Source: Isoetes taiwanensis
Taxonomy: Eukaryota > Streptophyta > Lycopodiopsida > Isoetales > Isoetaceae
NCBI GenBank assembly: GCA_021234155.1
Contig: JAJEKV010000065.1
Location: forward strand, 4,583,594 to 4,647,593
Reading direction: 5' to 3'
DNA length: 64,000 nt
Shown in pieces: positions 34,629-46,539 of the stretch (positions within the stretch are counted from its first letter, which is position 1; each line of letters begins with the position of its first letter). The notes beneath the pieces were generated by a model, which was given only the letters and a program-made list of their open reading frames with translations, ran no database searches and was not told the origin of the DNA. Position numbers and translations under genes: made by a program.

Positions 34629-35734
34629 TAAAAAATGCGCATCTCAAGATCACTACATCAATATCAAAACTAAGAGGATCAAATCTGCATCATTACATTC
34701 ATCATCTAGAGTGTTGGAAAAAAACTTTGGTCTAGAATGCAAGCTAATCTTAGACCCAGCAACTTCAATCAAAAGTAAATTAGACAAAGCAAGTCGGAAC
34801 TACTAACCACAACCACCGAGTAAGCATGATAGACTTTTTTGCAAATGGAAGAATCCAAAAGCAGAAAAAACTTACTATATTCCTATATGAAACATGTGTA
34901 TTAAGAAACCCTTCCCAGTCCTCTTGCTCCATGGAAACACGATTTCCTTCAAGTTTCTAATACTGTCATGTCCCTGGAAAAATGTTTGAAAAACATAATA
35001 AGAAGGGATCATTTGGAATATAGCAATAGAAAACAACTTTTACCTGGAAAACAGCAAGAGGAAAAAGATCTGTTAAAAAAAAAAATAGTTTTGGTTGTAG
35101 ACAAATGGAATGGGATTTGGTGTGAATTTCTCTATGCACCTGAAAATAATAACATGAAGAAACTTAAAATATCTAGAATAAATAAGATATTGCAAACAAC
35201 AAAGATTCAGTGAGAACATGGTTGCATGCAAAGGTTTTTTAGTATCAGACACTCAAATAATATGTCATTTAATTATGAATTTGACTTAGTTAGCACAAAA
35301 CAAATGTCTCAGAATGCAGACTTACCTTAGCCTGTACGAGAAGATGCAGAGGCTGGATGATATTTCATTTGCAATACCCTTAGTAACTCCAAAATGGGAT
35401 GTAAAGGAGCTCCATCCAATACCAGAGAAAAAATGAGAATAACTTGGCTAAACGTGTTTGCTTTGGAATTTTTCTGAAATGACATAGGATTCACGGGTAG
35501 GCCTTATGAAGCTATGGTTGCAGTGGATTTGGCCCTTTTTGAGTCGCATAGAAATGTTTGTACCTCCAGATCTGCCCTCAATATGTAGCATAATAACAGG
35601 GGGTTTTCTTTGTGTTTTTGTACGCTTTTCACTAAGGTTTTCCTATGATTTCGTGATGTATTCAAATGGATGTACTAATGCGTACATCTAGAGTGCACCA
35701 TTTCTGAGCCATTGATTTTAGCCTTTTTTTTTCC
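34629..35734. other. Intergenic, nothing recognised
   Basis: Two Lys/Asn-rich plus-strand frames (34600-34806 and 34968-35213) are compositionally AT-driven and unsupported. Confidence 0.45.
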
Positions 35735-35906
35735 AATGGTCAACAACCAATGGCTCACAACAAAAGCCCTTTTTTTTGTGCGTGTGGTGCATAATGGTCA
35801 ACAACCAATGGCTCACAACAAAAGCTCTTTTTTTGTGTGTGTGGTGCATAATGGTCAACAACCAATGGCTCACAACAAAAGCCCTCTTTTTGTGTGTGTG
35901 GTGCAT
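35735..35906. repeat. Three tandem copies, 57-58 bp
   Basis: AATGGTCAACAACCAATGGC starts copies at 35735, 35793 and 35850. Each ends in a poly-T run followed by GTGTGTGGTGCAT. Confidence 0.95.
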
Positions 35907-36556
35907 AATGGGCACATGAAGGGCGCATGTAGTGCGGTTCCCGCCGGCAACACATTTCTTATCATAACTTTTGATCCGTGAGCTCGTTTGAGATGATTTT
36001 TTATTAGTTGGAAAGCTCTCTCCGAGATCTTTTTGATAGTGTATGATATGGATATGTTTGATTAAGTTATCTATGCTAAAACAGCAATTTTCCGGCCGGG
36101 TTTGGTAGGCTTTTACATCCTACCACCGATTAATCTGAGATTAGGCTATTGGATATTGTTTTATGGCTCATTCGAATGAAGCCTGCAAAAATTACCATGC
36201 ATTTTTAGATTTTGAGGCTTCTAGATCCTTGTGCTAACAAGCGTAAAAGTTTCCCACTTTGGTTTCTCACCACAAGAATCCATGGAGGCCAAAGGTTCTT
36301 TGTTAAATTCAGTTGAAAAATGTTTGTGTATGGGTGTTGCAAACTTTATGACTTTCGAAATAATGGGATCAATCGCTTCTATCTTTATGGTAAGTTTTAC
36401 TTATGTTCTATTTGTTTTATTGTGATGAAATTCAAAAGCTACAATGTGATGAAAGCCTCAAATGAATTCTAGTTTTTTCCTCGGTTTGAATTCTAAAATT
36501 TTTGTCTCACCGGGGAGAGGGGCTCATGATGTCCTTAAGGCCCCGAAGGAACCAAA
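35907..36556. other. Unassigned, possibly LTR-like sequence
   Basis: Contains ATAACTTTTGATCCGTGAGC and CACCGGGGAGAGGGGCTCATG, the second reminiscent of retroelement termini or polypurine tracts, but no paired copy exists in the window. Confidence 0.3.
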
Positions 36557-37157
36557 TTTTTTTTGCAACACAAACCATTAACATCCAACATATAAAAATT
36601 AAACCCCCAACACATAACAACCATTGACATTAACAACCAACACATAACTACCATTGACATTAATTAACACAACCATTGGGTCCAACACATTTAAATTAAA
36701 ATCCCCTTAAACCCCTTTGGTTTGGGTGCATATTCACACGGGGGGTGACGCAGGCGGCCGAGCCCTCATAATTGTATTTTTGCACGATGAAATCAACACT
36801 ATATAGTATTCTGCTTGAAATCTTATAGTATTTTGCGAATCTTGTTATACAGTATAGCAAATTTTGTACTTGCATACCCCACAAACGAGGAACTTTACGT
36901 ACGGTGTAGATTAAGGAATAAGGGGTGAATATGCCTATCCAACAAACTCTCGCTGTTGCCCTGAGTCACCCCGTGAATATGCACCCAAACCAAAGGGGGT
37001 TTAAGGGGGATTTTAATTTAAATGTGTTGGACCCAATGGTTGTGTTAATTAATGTCAATGGTAGTTATGTGTTGGTTGTTAATGTCAATGGTTGTTATGT
37101 GTTGGGGGGTTTAATTTTTATATGTTGGATGTTAATGGTTTGTGTTGCAAAAAAAAA
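36557..37157. mobile_element. Foldback element with 193-bp inverted arms
   Basis: Left arm 36557-36749 (from TTTTTTTTGCAACACAAACC to GGGGGGTGAC) is inverted at 36965-37157 (from GTCACCCCGTGAATATGCAC to GTTTGTGTTGCAAAAAAAA) with only a few differences. The 215-bp centre has no open frame. The arms contain internal tandem motifs (AACCATTGACATTAA / TTAATGTCAATGG). This is the structure of a non-autonomous foldback or MITE-like DNA element; a target-site duplication is not clear because of the A/T runs at the ends. Confidence 0.8.
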
Positions 37158-37659
37158 AATCAGCATTTGTCTATCTACTATGTAAAGATAACTCACAGAA
37201 TGACAACATTGTTTTCTTTACATGTAACCGAGCCCATGGATCCCAAGCCCACGAATCATTACGGGGATCAGATCCCAATATCCAGTTTTGAATGGCTTAA
37301 CTATTTGATCCAGTCTTACTTTGTATGGCAATGAGAGCTTCAGCTGCAATAGAAGATGCATCAACAACCAAATTTGAGAACGAAATGAAAATAAAGGCTT
37401 ACCTTTATTTTCTCAAAAGGACTAGTTTCTCAGTACAGGAGGACCTCTCCCCTCTTCAATTGTGTAACCGTAAGGAGGAGCTCTGCAAGATGAGGGCAGC
37501 CCGCCTGCAAAAGAAATGGGCAGTGCACAGGGGAGGCGCAGCAATTATTCTAGATCAATGGCCTTCCAATCCTTGGATTGGCTATGTCTAGATAATTTTA
37601 GAAGCATAAATTTACCACTCGCATTAGCATTACCTTATCTTACTTTTAATATTTGGTTA

Positions 37660-37825
37660 TTGTGTTTGGTGATGGGGCCTAGTCCCCAGGTTTTAGACGG
37701 GTTGTTGCCCTTGCATGTGCCGTCCCATAACCCGTTGGGTTTCCGTGGACGTAAAAATTCATCTTATCTTATCTTATCTTATCTTATCTTATCTTATCTT
37801 ATCTTATCTTATCTTATCTTATCTT
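37660..37825 (+). mobile_element. LINE 3' end with (ATCTT)13 tail
   Basis: GTCCCATAACCCGTTGGG then TTCCGTGGACGTAAAAATTC leads straight into thirteen ATCTT units (37761-37825). The same pre-tail motif ends the GC-rich LINE at 54.7 kb and the fragment at 38.3 kb, which identifies this as a truncated 3' end of a related non-LTR element. Confidence 0.65.
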
Positions 37826-37856
37826 TCCAAAGTGCTTTATTCGTGCAATTTTTCCA

Positions 37857-37938
37857 TTCCCCTCAGCTCCTTGTCACCATATCTCACAAAAACGGGATTC
37901 CCCTCAGCTCCTCATCACCATATCTCACAAAAGCCGGA
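37857..37938. repeat. 41-bp tandem duplication
   Basis: TTCCCCTCAGCTCC..CACCATATCTCACAAAA at 37857 and 37898, directly 3' of the LINE tail. Confidence 0.85.
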
Positions 37939-38204
37939 TTATCCTGCAGCAAATATATCTCCAAAATATAATCGACTTTCTTCTGCACTACAAAAGTTTA
38001 GAAAGCTCGAAAATCTGCTGGATCTGGCTATGTCGGACCTCATTACCAGAGAAGAAAATGTAAAGTACTGTAGCTCAAAAACGCTCCCGCCCAGTATCAA
38101 GAAAAATCTCCTACAAGGGGGAAAGCGAACGCCGCATGCGTCTGCACATGCAGCATTCTGGGCACGCAACCCAACACCATCTCATTTTAAAAGAAGATGT
38201 TCTC

Positions 38205-38397
38205 TGGGGTGTGATGCCTTTCTCTATAGTGATTTGGATCTGGGCAATAGATGGTACTTCTTTGTTTGCTGATGTTTTGGGTTGTTCTAGCCCATTGTAT
38301 GGGTCTCATGTCCTATTGATCTCCATGGACGTTAAAAAATCCATTCTATTCTATTCTATTCTATTCTATTCTATTCTATTCTATTCTATTCTATTCT
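38205..38397 (+). mobile_element. LINE 3' end with (ATTCT)n tail
   Basis: TATGGGTCTCATGTCCTATTG then TCTCCATGGACGTTAAAAAA precedes about eleven ATTCT units (to 38397). It differs from the 37.7-kb copy in both pre-tail detail and tail unit, so the two come from different insertions. Confidence 0.65.
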
Positions 38398-40204
38398 TTG
38401 TGCAAGAATTTTGGCCAGATATGCAAATGTGCTATGTTATGTAGATACGTATGTTTAGTAATTTTTCTTGAATGAAAGGAATCAATTGATAATCCAATGC
38501 TCAGAACCATTTTTCCTGTTGTGTGAACCACATTTATCCAGAATTGGATTGGATTGGGACTGATTGGAAACATAGGCGCAAAAAATAAAAAAGTTGAATT
38601 ATGAATGCATGAGAATAGGAATGGACAACATATTTTCTTAAAGTCCCGTTTGCATAAGAAGTTTTGCAAGACTTTTAGATTAATCATAATAAACAATTTC
38701 TACCACTGCTTTTTACTAAAATATGCATCAACTTCCAATATTCTAGCACATGCTCTTGCAAAACAAAGACAGGAAGGATGCAGCTACGCGGTGCTAGTTA
38801 GGTGCAAAAAAAAATCTACCTTGATAAGATTTTTGTTTTCTCAAATGAGGCTATACTAAAATATTCTTAAGTACGCAGATTATTCATGTTTGAGCCACAA
38901 GTTACCCACTGATTTGCACACCAAAAGGATGACATACTTGCTTACAAATTCCACTTGGAGTCAAGATTCCAGCTCACATTACATGGTTGGGATAAAGATC
39001 CCCAGCCCAAATTTATCATAGGTCCAGAGTTTATTACAGGGCTACCTACTTAAAAGCTTGAATTTGGATATTGCGTGGTTATTTTCTTTTATTTTGTTTC
39101 ATTATCATTGTATACAAGAAATTTATTGTCGCTCCCTTTTACTGATTCACTTACAAGGTTTCTTGGTGGTTTTAGAAAATATCTTTCAAACAAGCTCGAA
39201 AGAATTGAGTTATGAGCTTAAACAAGAATAAATAGATAGGAGATATTTAGTTTTAATCAAAACCTCCAAAGCAGTAGAGTAATGTAGTTTGCTCTCATAG
39301 AATGATGCGCATACTGGTGCATAGCTCAGATTTTGTTTTTACGGCATGTACAGTGAATTGTTTTGGTAATTTGTTCGTTGAATTGTTTGTTTACATGGCA
39401 GTTTCGATATTGATTTTTGAACTTTAATAACTACATCCATGGTGGTGGTGGCGGTGGTGGTAGATTTTTTGGCAAGTATGTTTTTTTGATTTGCTTTTGT
39501 TCGATAAATTATTATGGTCCAACACGTTTAATGTCTAAAGAGTTGTAGGAATGTAACAACTTTTAGCTCTATGGGTAACTTTTATGCTTAAGACACATTT
39601 CCGTGCGGTAGGTAGCAAAACCTCACCGCATCAAAATAAATGTCAATATACTTTAACTTCAACGAACATGTACATGAATGAAATGTAGCAATATTCATCT
39701 AGCTTGCACTTCTAGTCATCAATTATAGTCCTATCATCAAAGTGAAGTCATGTAAGGAGCATCAACAGAAAGCACGAATGATCCTTAGCTAATTTTTAGG
39801 GAGGGATTTTTTCGTATTTCTTTATATACATTGCGTCATTACCTATAAATTCTACCATTAAGATAAAGTCCTGCAAGAAGCAGTAAAAGGAAGCACAAAT
39901 GATCCTTAGCTGATTTTTGGAGACTACTTTCTTTCATATCTCTTATAGACACTGCAGGCTACAGGCTACCTGCCAAAAAATAGCATTGTTTAGGAAAATG
40001 TATAATGGCTAAATCACAGTCATTGGGACATCTTAAAATATGCCCAAAACCATAGCATCCTAACCATTAGCTTGAGATCCTTAAATTGAAAATATTGAAA
40101 GTATAGATGTATTGTGAAAACCAAAATTTAATTATCAAATACACTATGATTGATTCCCTATTAGCACATTTAAACATGTTCTTTCATGGTGTCTCTTCCA
40201 CGAT
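38398..40204. other. Intergenic, nothing recognised
   Basis: AT-rich. A (GGT)n-like stretch lies at about 39439-39460, and two loosely similar blocks (ATCAAAGTGAAGTCATGTAAGG / ATTAAGATAAAGTCCTGCAAG) at about 39735 and 39858 suggest an old duplication. Confidence 0.45.
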
Positions 40205-40848
40205 ATGCAACCATACCCTAATGCTTCTTCCCTTTTTAAGAGCTTATTAGAATCATGGCAAACAGTTAAAGTATTATTTCATATCAACCCAGTTGTTTAT
40301 GCTCAGTTGATAACACCTTGTTGGTGGATCCTCTTCGATGATAATGCGTCACTTTGCTTTACTGTCCACCCATTGACTTGGCAACGTTGGAAACTGGCTG
40401 GAGTCTTCACAATTGTAGCTTGTGATGACTCAGGCCATTTGTTGATATGGGAGGCTTTCCAATCAAAGTTTTCATTGGGGCGATTTGATAGAGCCCTTTG
40501 GCAAAACATTGCTGACTCTCTACAACCTAACCTATCTTGGTGTTGATTTGTCAAGGAGGTTCAGGAATGCAGACTTATGAATTCTATGTATAAGCTACTT
40601 GTTGATGTTGATATTCTTAGGTAGAAACGGTGTCTTTGGCATTTAAGGCGATGGCAAATTGGCGCAAGTCTACCACCAGCTTGGTGATACATGACTTCCC
40701 AATAGCTGCACAAATAGAGATAAATAATTCAATGGTAAGAAGGATATTTCTCTTTCTTGCAAGGCCCCGCGAGTATGTTACAAAAGCTCGTAGGAATTTG
40801 CATCAAACCGGTACAGATTCCAATCCTAATATAGCTCCTCAGCCTTAG
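40205..40848 (+). pseudogene. Possible transposon-derived ORF, broken
   Basis: Two consecutive frames (40205-40546 and 40630-40848) separated by stops encode a Trp-rich segment (PCWWILFDDNASLCF, TWQRWKLAGVF) followed by a basic segment (RRIFLFLARPREYVTKARRN). The arrangement resembles mobile-element proteins but no catalytic motif could be identified. It might equally be a decayed host gene. Confidence 0.3.
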
Positions 40849-42437
40849 GGTAATGATAGTGAACAATTATAGTAGAATAATCACCATGCTATAAAATGCC
40901 AGATCAGTCTGGCCCTTAAGTAATTCTTATACGCAAAGATCATAAATGATTTCAACCAGCTGCAAATAATATTAATCACAGAAGCACTTGCTATATGGCT
41001 ATTTGGATGTTTGCTACATTTATGTTGCTGGGAACTAAAGTTTTCATAGTTTCCTATATATAAGAAAGTTGTTTCTTGGTTTCCTACATTTGAAAAAGGT
41101 TGTTTGTTGCTCGTTTGATCTTTCTTTTTGTCAATTTCGTAATGCTCTTTCTCTGTCATGTTTCTTAAAACAAATCTTCAAAAGTATATAATGATGATAT
41201 AATCATAATATCAACTTATAGAAAACAGAGGATTGCAGAAGGAGTACCTTTGCAAAAATTATTAACTGCATAGTAAAAATTTATAGCATTGTATTTGCAA
41301 CTTCATACTTCAGTAATGCGTGAAATTTTGCGTAAATTGCTTGATTATGCTTATTGTGTTTATTCAATCTCACGAAGATTCTATTTGTTAGGAGCTAGTT
41401 TGGATTGCAAAGAGCCAACGGAGTCTTCAATACTTATAGTGCTTATATTAACCCGAGACAAAATTCTAAGCCACAATCATCAACATGGTTAGATACGCTA
41501 AAGGAATAAAAGATTGAAAGAATATGAGACTATTTATAATAATGTGCTGCATAGCAAACACCATCTTAAATACTATTACATATTAGACGGGAGCAAATCA
41601 TCGAAATGGGAGCAGAAGGAATATTTCCTAAAGATTTTTTTTCCTTTTGTTAAAGAAGGGAGTAAATTGAGGTAGAAAAAAAAAATCAGACATAAATTTG
41701 TATTTTGCACCCCTCTAAAACCGGTCCCCCTTTTTTTCTTTTTTTTTTTTTTGCGCAAAGTGAGAATTGGCTACATTAAAATGACACTTTTTCATACAAA
41801 TAAGATTTCCTTGAAATGTATTTTTAGTGAGAACTCGTGTTTTTAGTGAACATAGCTTTTAATTGAAAATAAGAGTGAAGTATTAATTGAAATAAAAGTA
41901 GCTACAAAATTCGAAGCTGAAATCTTTATATTCACATGCAAAATTTACAGTCTTTTCCTAATGCTCAATTATGTGCAAAAGTGTGAGGAGTGATGAGAGA
42001 GAGATCAAGCACATGATCATATTCATGCACACCATCTTTGTCACCTTCACTTTTTCACTATCATTTGAGGAATATGGAACGTGGAAGCTGGGCTTGCTAC
42101 ATCTTGTAATCTATGCTTTCAACATAAGCAATGTCTGTATAGTACTTTTGTCATGTCTATTATGAGATAGCACAAGTGAAACTTATTAGTATTATGTCTA
42201 TTCAAGAATAGGGTAAATTTAACTTTTAAAGCGATTGTGGAACATTTAAGCGAAACTATTTCTAGCATGTTGTTTATTCTAGAATATCATGAGCGAAGCA
42301 TTTGGAGCATTTAATTGATTGTAGATTGAGTGAAAACGTTTGCAATGTTCGCACTTGAGGGTTCTTGAGATTTTTATGCTCTGTTTATTTTTGGGTTGCC
42401 CCTAGGGGGGCAAACCCTTGTTTATGTGGGCTTTTGG
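40849..42437. other. Intergenic, nothing recognised
   Basis: AT-rich with homopolymer runs near 41675-41750. Short open frames are unsupported. Confidence 0.45.
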
Positions 42438-42475
42438 CATATCCTAGGTATATGCTGGAATATACCTAGGATATG
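42438..42475. repeat. Perfect 16-bp hairpin
   Basis: CATATCCTAGGTATAT, loop GCTGGA, then the exact reverse complement. About 40 bp upstream is a second, GC-rich foldback (GGGTTGCCCC/GGGGGGCAAACCC). Confidence 0.9.
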
Positions 42476-43047
42476 ATGTGACTGCTCAAAACCTACTGTA
42501 AACTGTTGGTCGCCATTGTTGTTGTGCGGCTGGTGTGAGAACTGGTTAACCGGCATCGCCAAGCATTAGAGCCAGGTCCATAAGCTGGTGTGGGAACTTG
42601 TGTTGGAAGAAGGGGGGAATTGGAAGAATTTATCTCCAGACTTGGCTTATCGGCTGGTGCATGACTGCACCCATCAGAAAGACTTGGATTCAGGTAAGCT
42701 CCTTCATCGTTTCACCAGATGAGAGGGCAATTCCTTTCAGAGTTTGCGTTCAGCTGCTTACAGATTTTTGTATCTCGTTGGAGCTTGAGCAAGATCTGAA
42801 ATATGTTATATATGGTAGATTAGTCAGAGCAGTTTTATTTATGCGATTTTTAAAAAGTGTTGGGACATCACAGCTTAGTACTAGGTCGACCTTAAGAAGT
42901 AGTCTGTAACATCCATGCATTTAATCATGGCATTTCCTTTGAAGTTATTGGAGCTCTTGGTTGACAAAATAGTGGTATGCTGAATGTCCTTCCATTTGGC
43001 ATTGTTTGTTCCCTTTTCGAAGGAGCAAGCTTTTGAGTTACACCAAA

Positions 43048-43149
43048 ATGGTTGACACCAGCGAAGAGGCTGAGAATATATGTCCCTTATGCATGGAAGA
43101 GATGGATATAACAAATCGGCATTTGAGACCCTGCCATTGTGGTTACCAG
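43048..43149 (+). CDS. NOT4-type RING finger exon (CCR4-NOT subunit 4)
   Basis: An ATG in good context (CACCAAAATGG) opens 34 codons ending at a consensus donor CAG|GTAAAT. The peptide carries ICPLCMEEMDIT and LRPCHCGYQ, the first half of the C4C4 RING of CNOT4/Not4 ubiquitin ligases, which normally continues 'ICxxCWxxI' in the next exon. That continuation was not found in the following sequence, which turns into a receptor-kinase pseudogene. So this is either the first coding exon of a gene with a very long or rearranged intron, or an exon fragment captured by duplication. Confidence 0.65.
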
Positions 43150-43272
43150 GTAAATATTAGTCTGTTGTGTTTATTTCTAGGGAGAATTTTAAATGGGTGT
43201 TTATTTAGAAAATGTAGTTTGTGCTGTTTAATTAGTTAGTGATTGAGAAGATTTTTTAAAACGGATACCAGC

Positions 43273-44790
43273 ATGCATTTACTAGATGTGTCACACAATG
43301 CTCTGAATGGATCTGCAAACACGTTCATAAGTCTAGCAAAGTCCATAAACAATTTACAGCTGAGCTATGGATTCAATTTATTTCAATGATTCAGGCAGCA
43401 CCAGCGACTCTGCAGCATTTCAATGTAAAGGGGAAGTTGTGAATTCATGTGTTCCAATGATAACAGGAGACAGAACGGGCTTTGCAATAGATGCAGAAAA
43501 TACAGCATCAACAACATATGAGAATGTCAAATTTGAGGCAGATGCAAGTGTTAATTTTTACACAGGACTAAAAAAGGTGGAGATGGCAACTGGGCGCTTG
43601 AACTTGGAGGTCAGAACGGGGATGTTGGGAAGGCAACAACTATATGCTTTCAAGCCAGAGACATATATAACAACATTTGGAGATATTCCATCAACCTGCA
43701 TCTGCTGAAAACATTCAAGGGCTTCCACAACAAGCCCATTTTTGACATATCCTGAAGTGAGGGCAGTCCATGATATGACACTTTGAACTGGTACTTTTCA
43801 AAGATAACATGTGCTCTTGAAGAGATTCAAATTTGGAATACATGTCAATTAAAGCATTCCCAACAAATATATCCCTTTCAATCCCCTTTTGTGAAACCTT
43901 AATATGTATTTCTCAGCCCTCCTCAATAGCATTGCAAGCTTTGAGGATGCAAACAAAAGTAAAAACATTTGGTTGAATACTCTCAAATTCCATTTGTTTA
44001 AAACAAATCATGCTTCCTGCCCATATCCTTATTCTACATATAATAGATGGCCATCAGATTACATAGGATATCATGGAATTAAGTTACAGTCAGGCTCGTA
44101 TAATGTTAGTCTACATTTTGCAGAGTGCAGTTATTTGTCAGTAGGAGCAAGGCTATTGTATGTGCAGGGCAATCTGGTGAAGGAAAAATTGGACGCTTTT
44201 TTCGAAAGTGGGGGGTAACTCTCCCTGTGTATTTTCCATCACTGCCACGGTACAAAATGGAACCCTGTTGATAGAGCTATGGCGGGATGGAACAGATAGA
44301 TATACTACATCAAATCAGGAAAAAGCAGGACCCACCATTTCTGCCATTTCGATCACTCCATTGTACAACACTTCATATAAAAATAATGCAGCAATCATTG
44401 GAGGAGTGATTGGGGGTTTTTCGGCCTTGTTGATCCTAGGTTTTGCACTGTTTTGGTTAATTTGTAGAACTAGTAAGAAGCCGAAGTTAGATACTGTTCC
44501 TCCCCTTTCAAACGTTGGTCCCTTTATTTACACCCTTCAAGAGCTGGATGAGGCTACAGATGGTTTCAATGAGAATCAAAAGCTTGAAACATGTGGATTT
44601 GGAGAGGTTTATAAGCATGTTTTGGCACAAAAATTTTATGGGTATTCGGGGATACTGCCTTACATCTGATATGGAGCTTTTAGTTTGTGATTACATGCCA
44701 GATTATACAAAGACGACAAATCACATTTGACAGCCACAAAATTCAGGGGAACTGTAGGCTATGTTTCACCAGGTAAAAAAAAAACTAAAG
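43273..44790 (+). pseudogene. LRR-malectin receptor-like kinase pseudogene
   Basis: Pieces appear in receptor order. An LRR remnant (LLDVSHNALNGS, SINNLQLSYGF) at 43273-43389 comes first, then an ectodomain part at 43367-43708. A malectin-like block follows at about 44020-44340 (SGSYNVSLHFAECSYLSVGA). A transmembrane helix (IIGGVIGGFSALLILGFALF) lies at about 44390-44460, then the kinase entry FIYTLQELDEATDGF and a glycine-loop remnant CGFGEVYK. The kinase is then mostly missing: sequence jumps to a hinge-like MELLVCDYMP and, out of frame, to the activation segment LTATKFRGTVGYVSP at about 44727-44771. Intact relatives are plasma-membrane LRR-malectin kinases. Stops, a PPR insertion and kinase deletions make this copy dead. 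Confidence 0.75.
43707..43895 (-). pseudogene. PPR fragment inserted antisense in the kinase pseudogene
   Basis: The minus strand encodes ERDIFVGNALIDMYSKFESL and, after a frameshift, SVISWTALTSGYVKNG..VVEALECF, which is one and a half PPR motifs. It lies between the ectodomain and malectin parts of the receptor kinase and is in opposite orientation. Confidence 0.72.
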
Positions 44791-46539
44791 TACTGATTAT
44801 TAGGCTAAAAGATTCAAGGCAAACAAATGCAAAAACTTATGTGATCAAAATGTGACAGAATATGCGATGCATCTCCGACTGTCAGACAAGTTGTAATCAT
44901 TATTGATGCTGTAAAATTATTAGGAGATGAATCAATCTGCAAAAATGTTGCCTCGTACTTATAAAGCATCATTATTTGTTTGAGACAATACAACAGCAGC
45001 AGCATGAACAGAATTAGCATGTTTATATTCTATTATCAGCACACCTGAAGTATCGATGGCATATACCACCATAGTGTGCATTCTATCCAATAAGAAGATA
45101 TTATACTTATGTTACTACATAGATGCCAAGAAAAGGAGTACTTAGTTTCTAAAATTCGCAAATCACATAACTGAGAACAATATTTCGATCCAATGATTGA
45201 TCTACAGATATCATAAATCCAGCAGGAACTTAGAATCAGAGTTATAGATCAGCGATTGCATTTTGTAAGGTAACTATAGACAAAAAATCATCTATTGCAT
45301 ATGCAAGTGCTTGGTAGCCACTATGGCATTATGTTCAAGATGCCTATAGTGCCTAGAAGAGCACTCCGAAAGTTTTAGGGAAGATTGCAACTACTCCTAG
45401 ACAGGCTTCTCCAAGTCATGAAATGAATTACATATCAACCAACCATTTATTCCTCCCAGGCTACAGAAAAAATACCGGTTCTAGGCCTATCCAGAAAATA
45501 AGTGTTTATCTAAGCAAGATCTCTGTGTGATTATGTAGCACTGCAAAAAGCTAGGCTTAGGCAGAGTATCAACTGCAAGTTAGCATTGCAGATGCACATA
45601 AAAAGGTGCAATATCTTCTACATCAAGAAGGACAATGGTAACCCATTCAAGTAAACTTTCTATACCACCAGAAATAATATGCCTGACATATTAAAAACAA
45701 TTTAAGAGAAGTGCATCATGCTACCCAGCAATTTGCAAACATCAGCTTATGGATTAAGAGAGATTTAGAACCCAAAGGCTGCAATCTGATTCACAGTAGC
45801 TTAACACACTGATGTGAAGATGCAAAGGCAAGAAGATGCAGAGGCAAGAAAATGCATTGCATCTGCAGCAAAACAACAACATTCTGAATGCATTCTTAGT
45901 ATGCCTTGTCAACATCAAATTATAGCAGACATCCATTAGGACACCTTATAAAACCACATGGTAGACGTAAACAACTGCTTCGCATAGCAAAAAAAGATCG
46001 TACCCTAGTGGAGAATGTATACACGGACACAACCAAATATTATAGATAGGATGCTTCAAAAGTGCCCTCAAATCTGCTAGTTTCGACTGCCTACATAATT
46101 AAGGTCAGAATTGGCCAACCCATGTATGTGAAGCCCATATATTCCAAGCAGTCTGCTCTCTTTAGCTGGCTGAGGCTGGTGTTTTCCACCATTGCTTTGA
46201 AATGCAGCGTGCCACTGTACTCTTCGTCCGGGTAACCGCTACAGGCTCTGCGAGGCGATATTGTCATACTTCTTCTATTAAGACTTATATATTGTATCAC
46301 TAAACGGTCCTTTAATTCAAAATTCACCCGTTAATCCTAATTTTGATTTGAATTTTAGGATAGCCATTCATTAATTATTCTGCCCCCACTATTCGTTCTG
46401 CCCTGTGGATCTCTTCGTATCCCATCTCCTCTAATGATTGGCTAGCGGTGACCCCCTTCCTTGTTGATATGGGATTCAGTACTTGTCTTCCTGCGTTTAT
46501 TTATGCTCTAATATATGTTTATTCAATCATTTCGGCGGA
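44791..46539. other. Intergenic, nothing recognised
   Basis: AT-rich with no supported exon. It could hold lost kinase-pseudogene intron sequence. Confidence 0.45.

Noticed and set aside
37516-38272. Overlapping frames of 151 and 185 codons
   Set aside because: Their continuity comes from the (ATCTT)n tail, which has no stop in the used frames; flanks are LINE 3' sequence.
40881-41159. A 92-codon minus-strand frame
   Set aside because: Composition follows the AT-rich background and part of it derives from a short local duplication.
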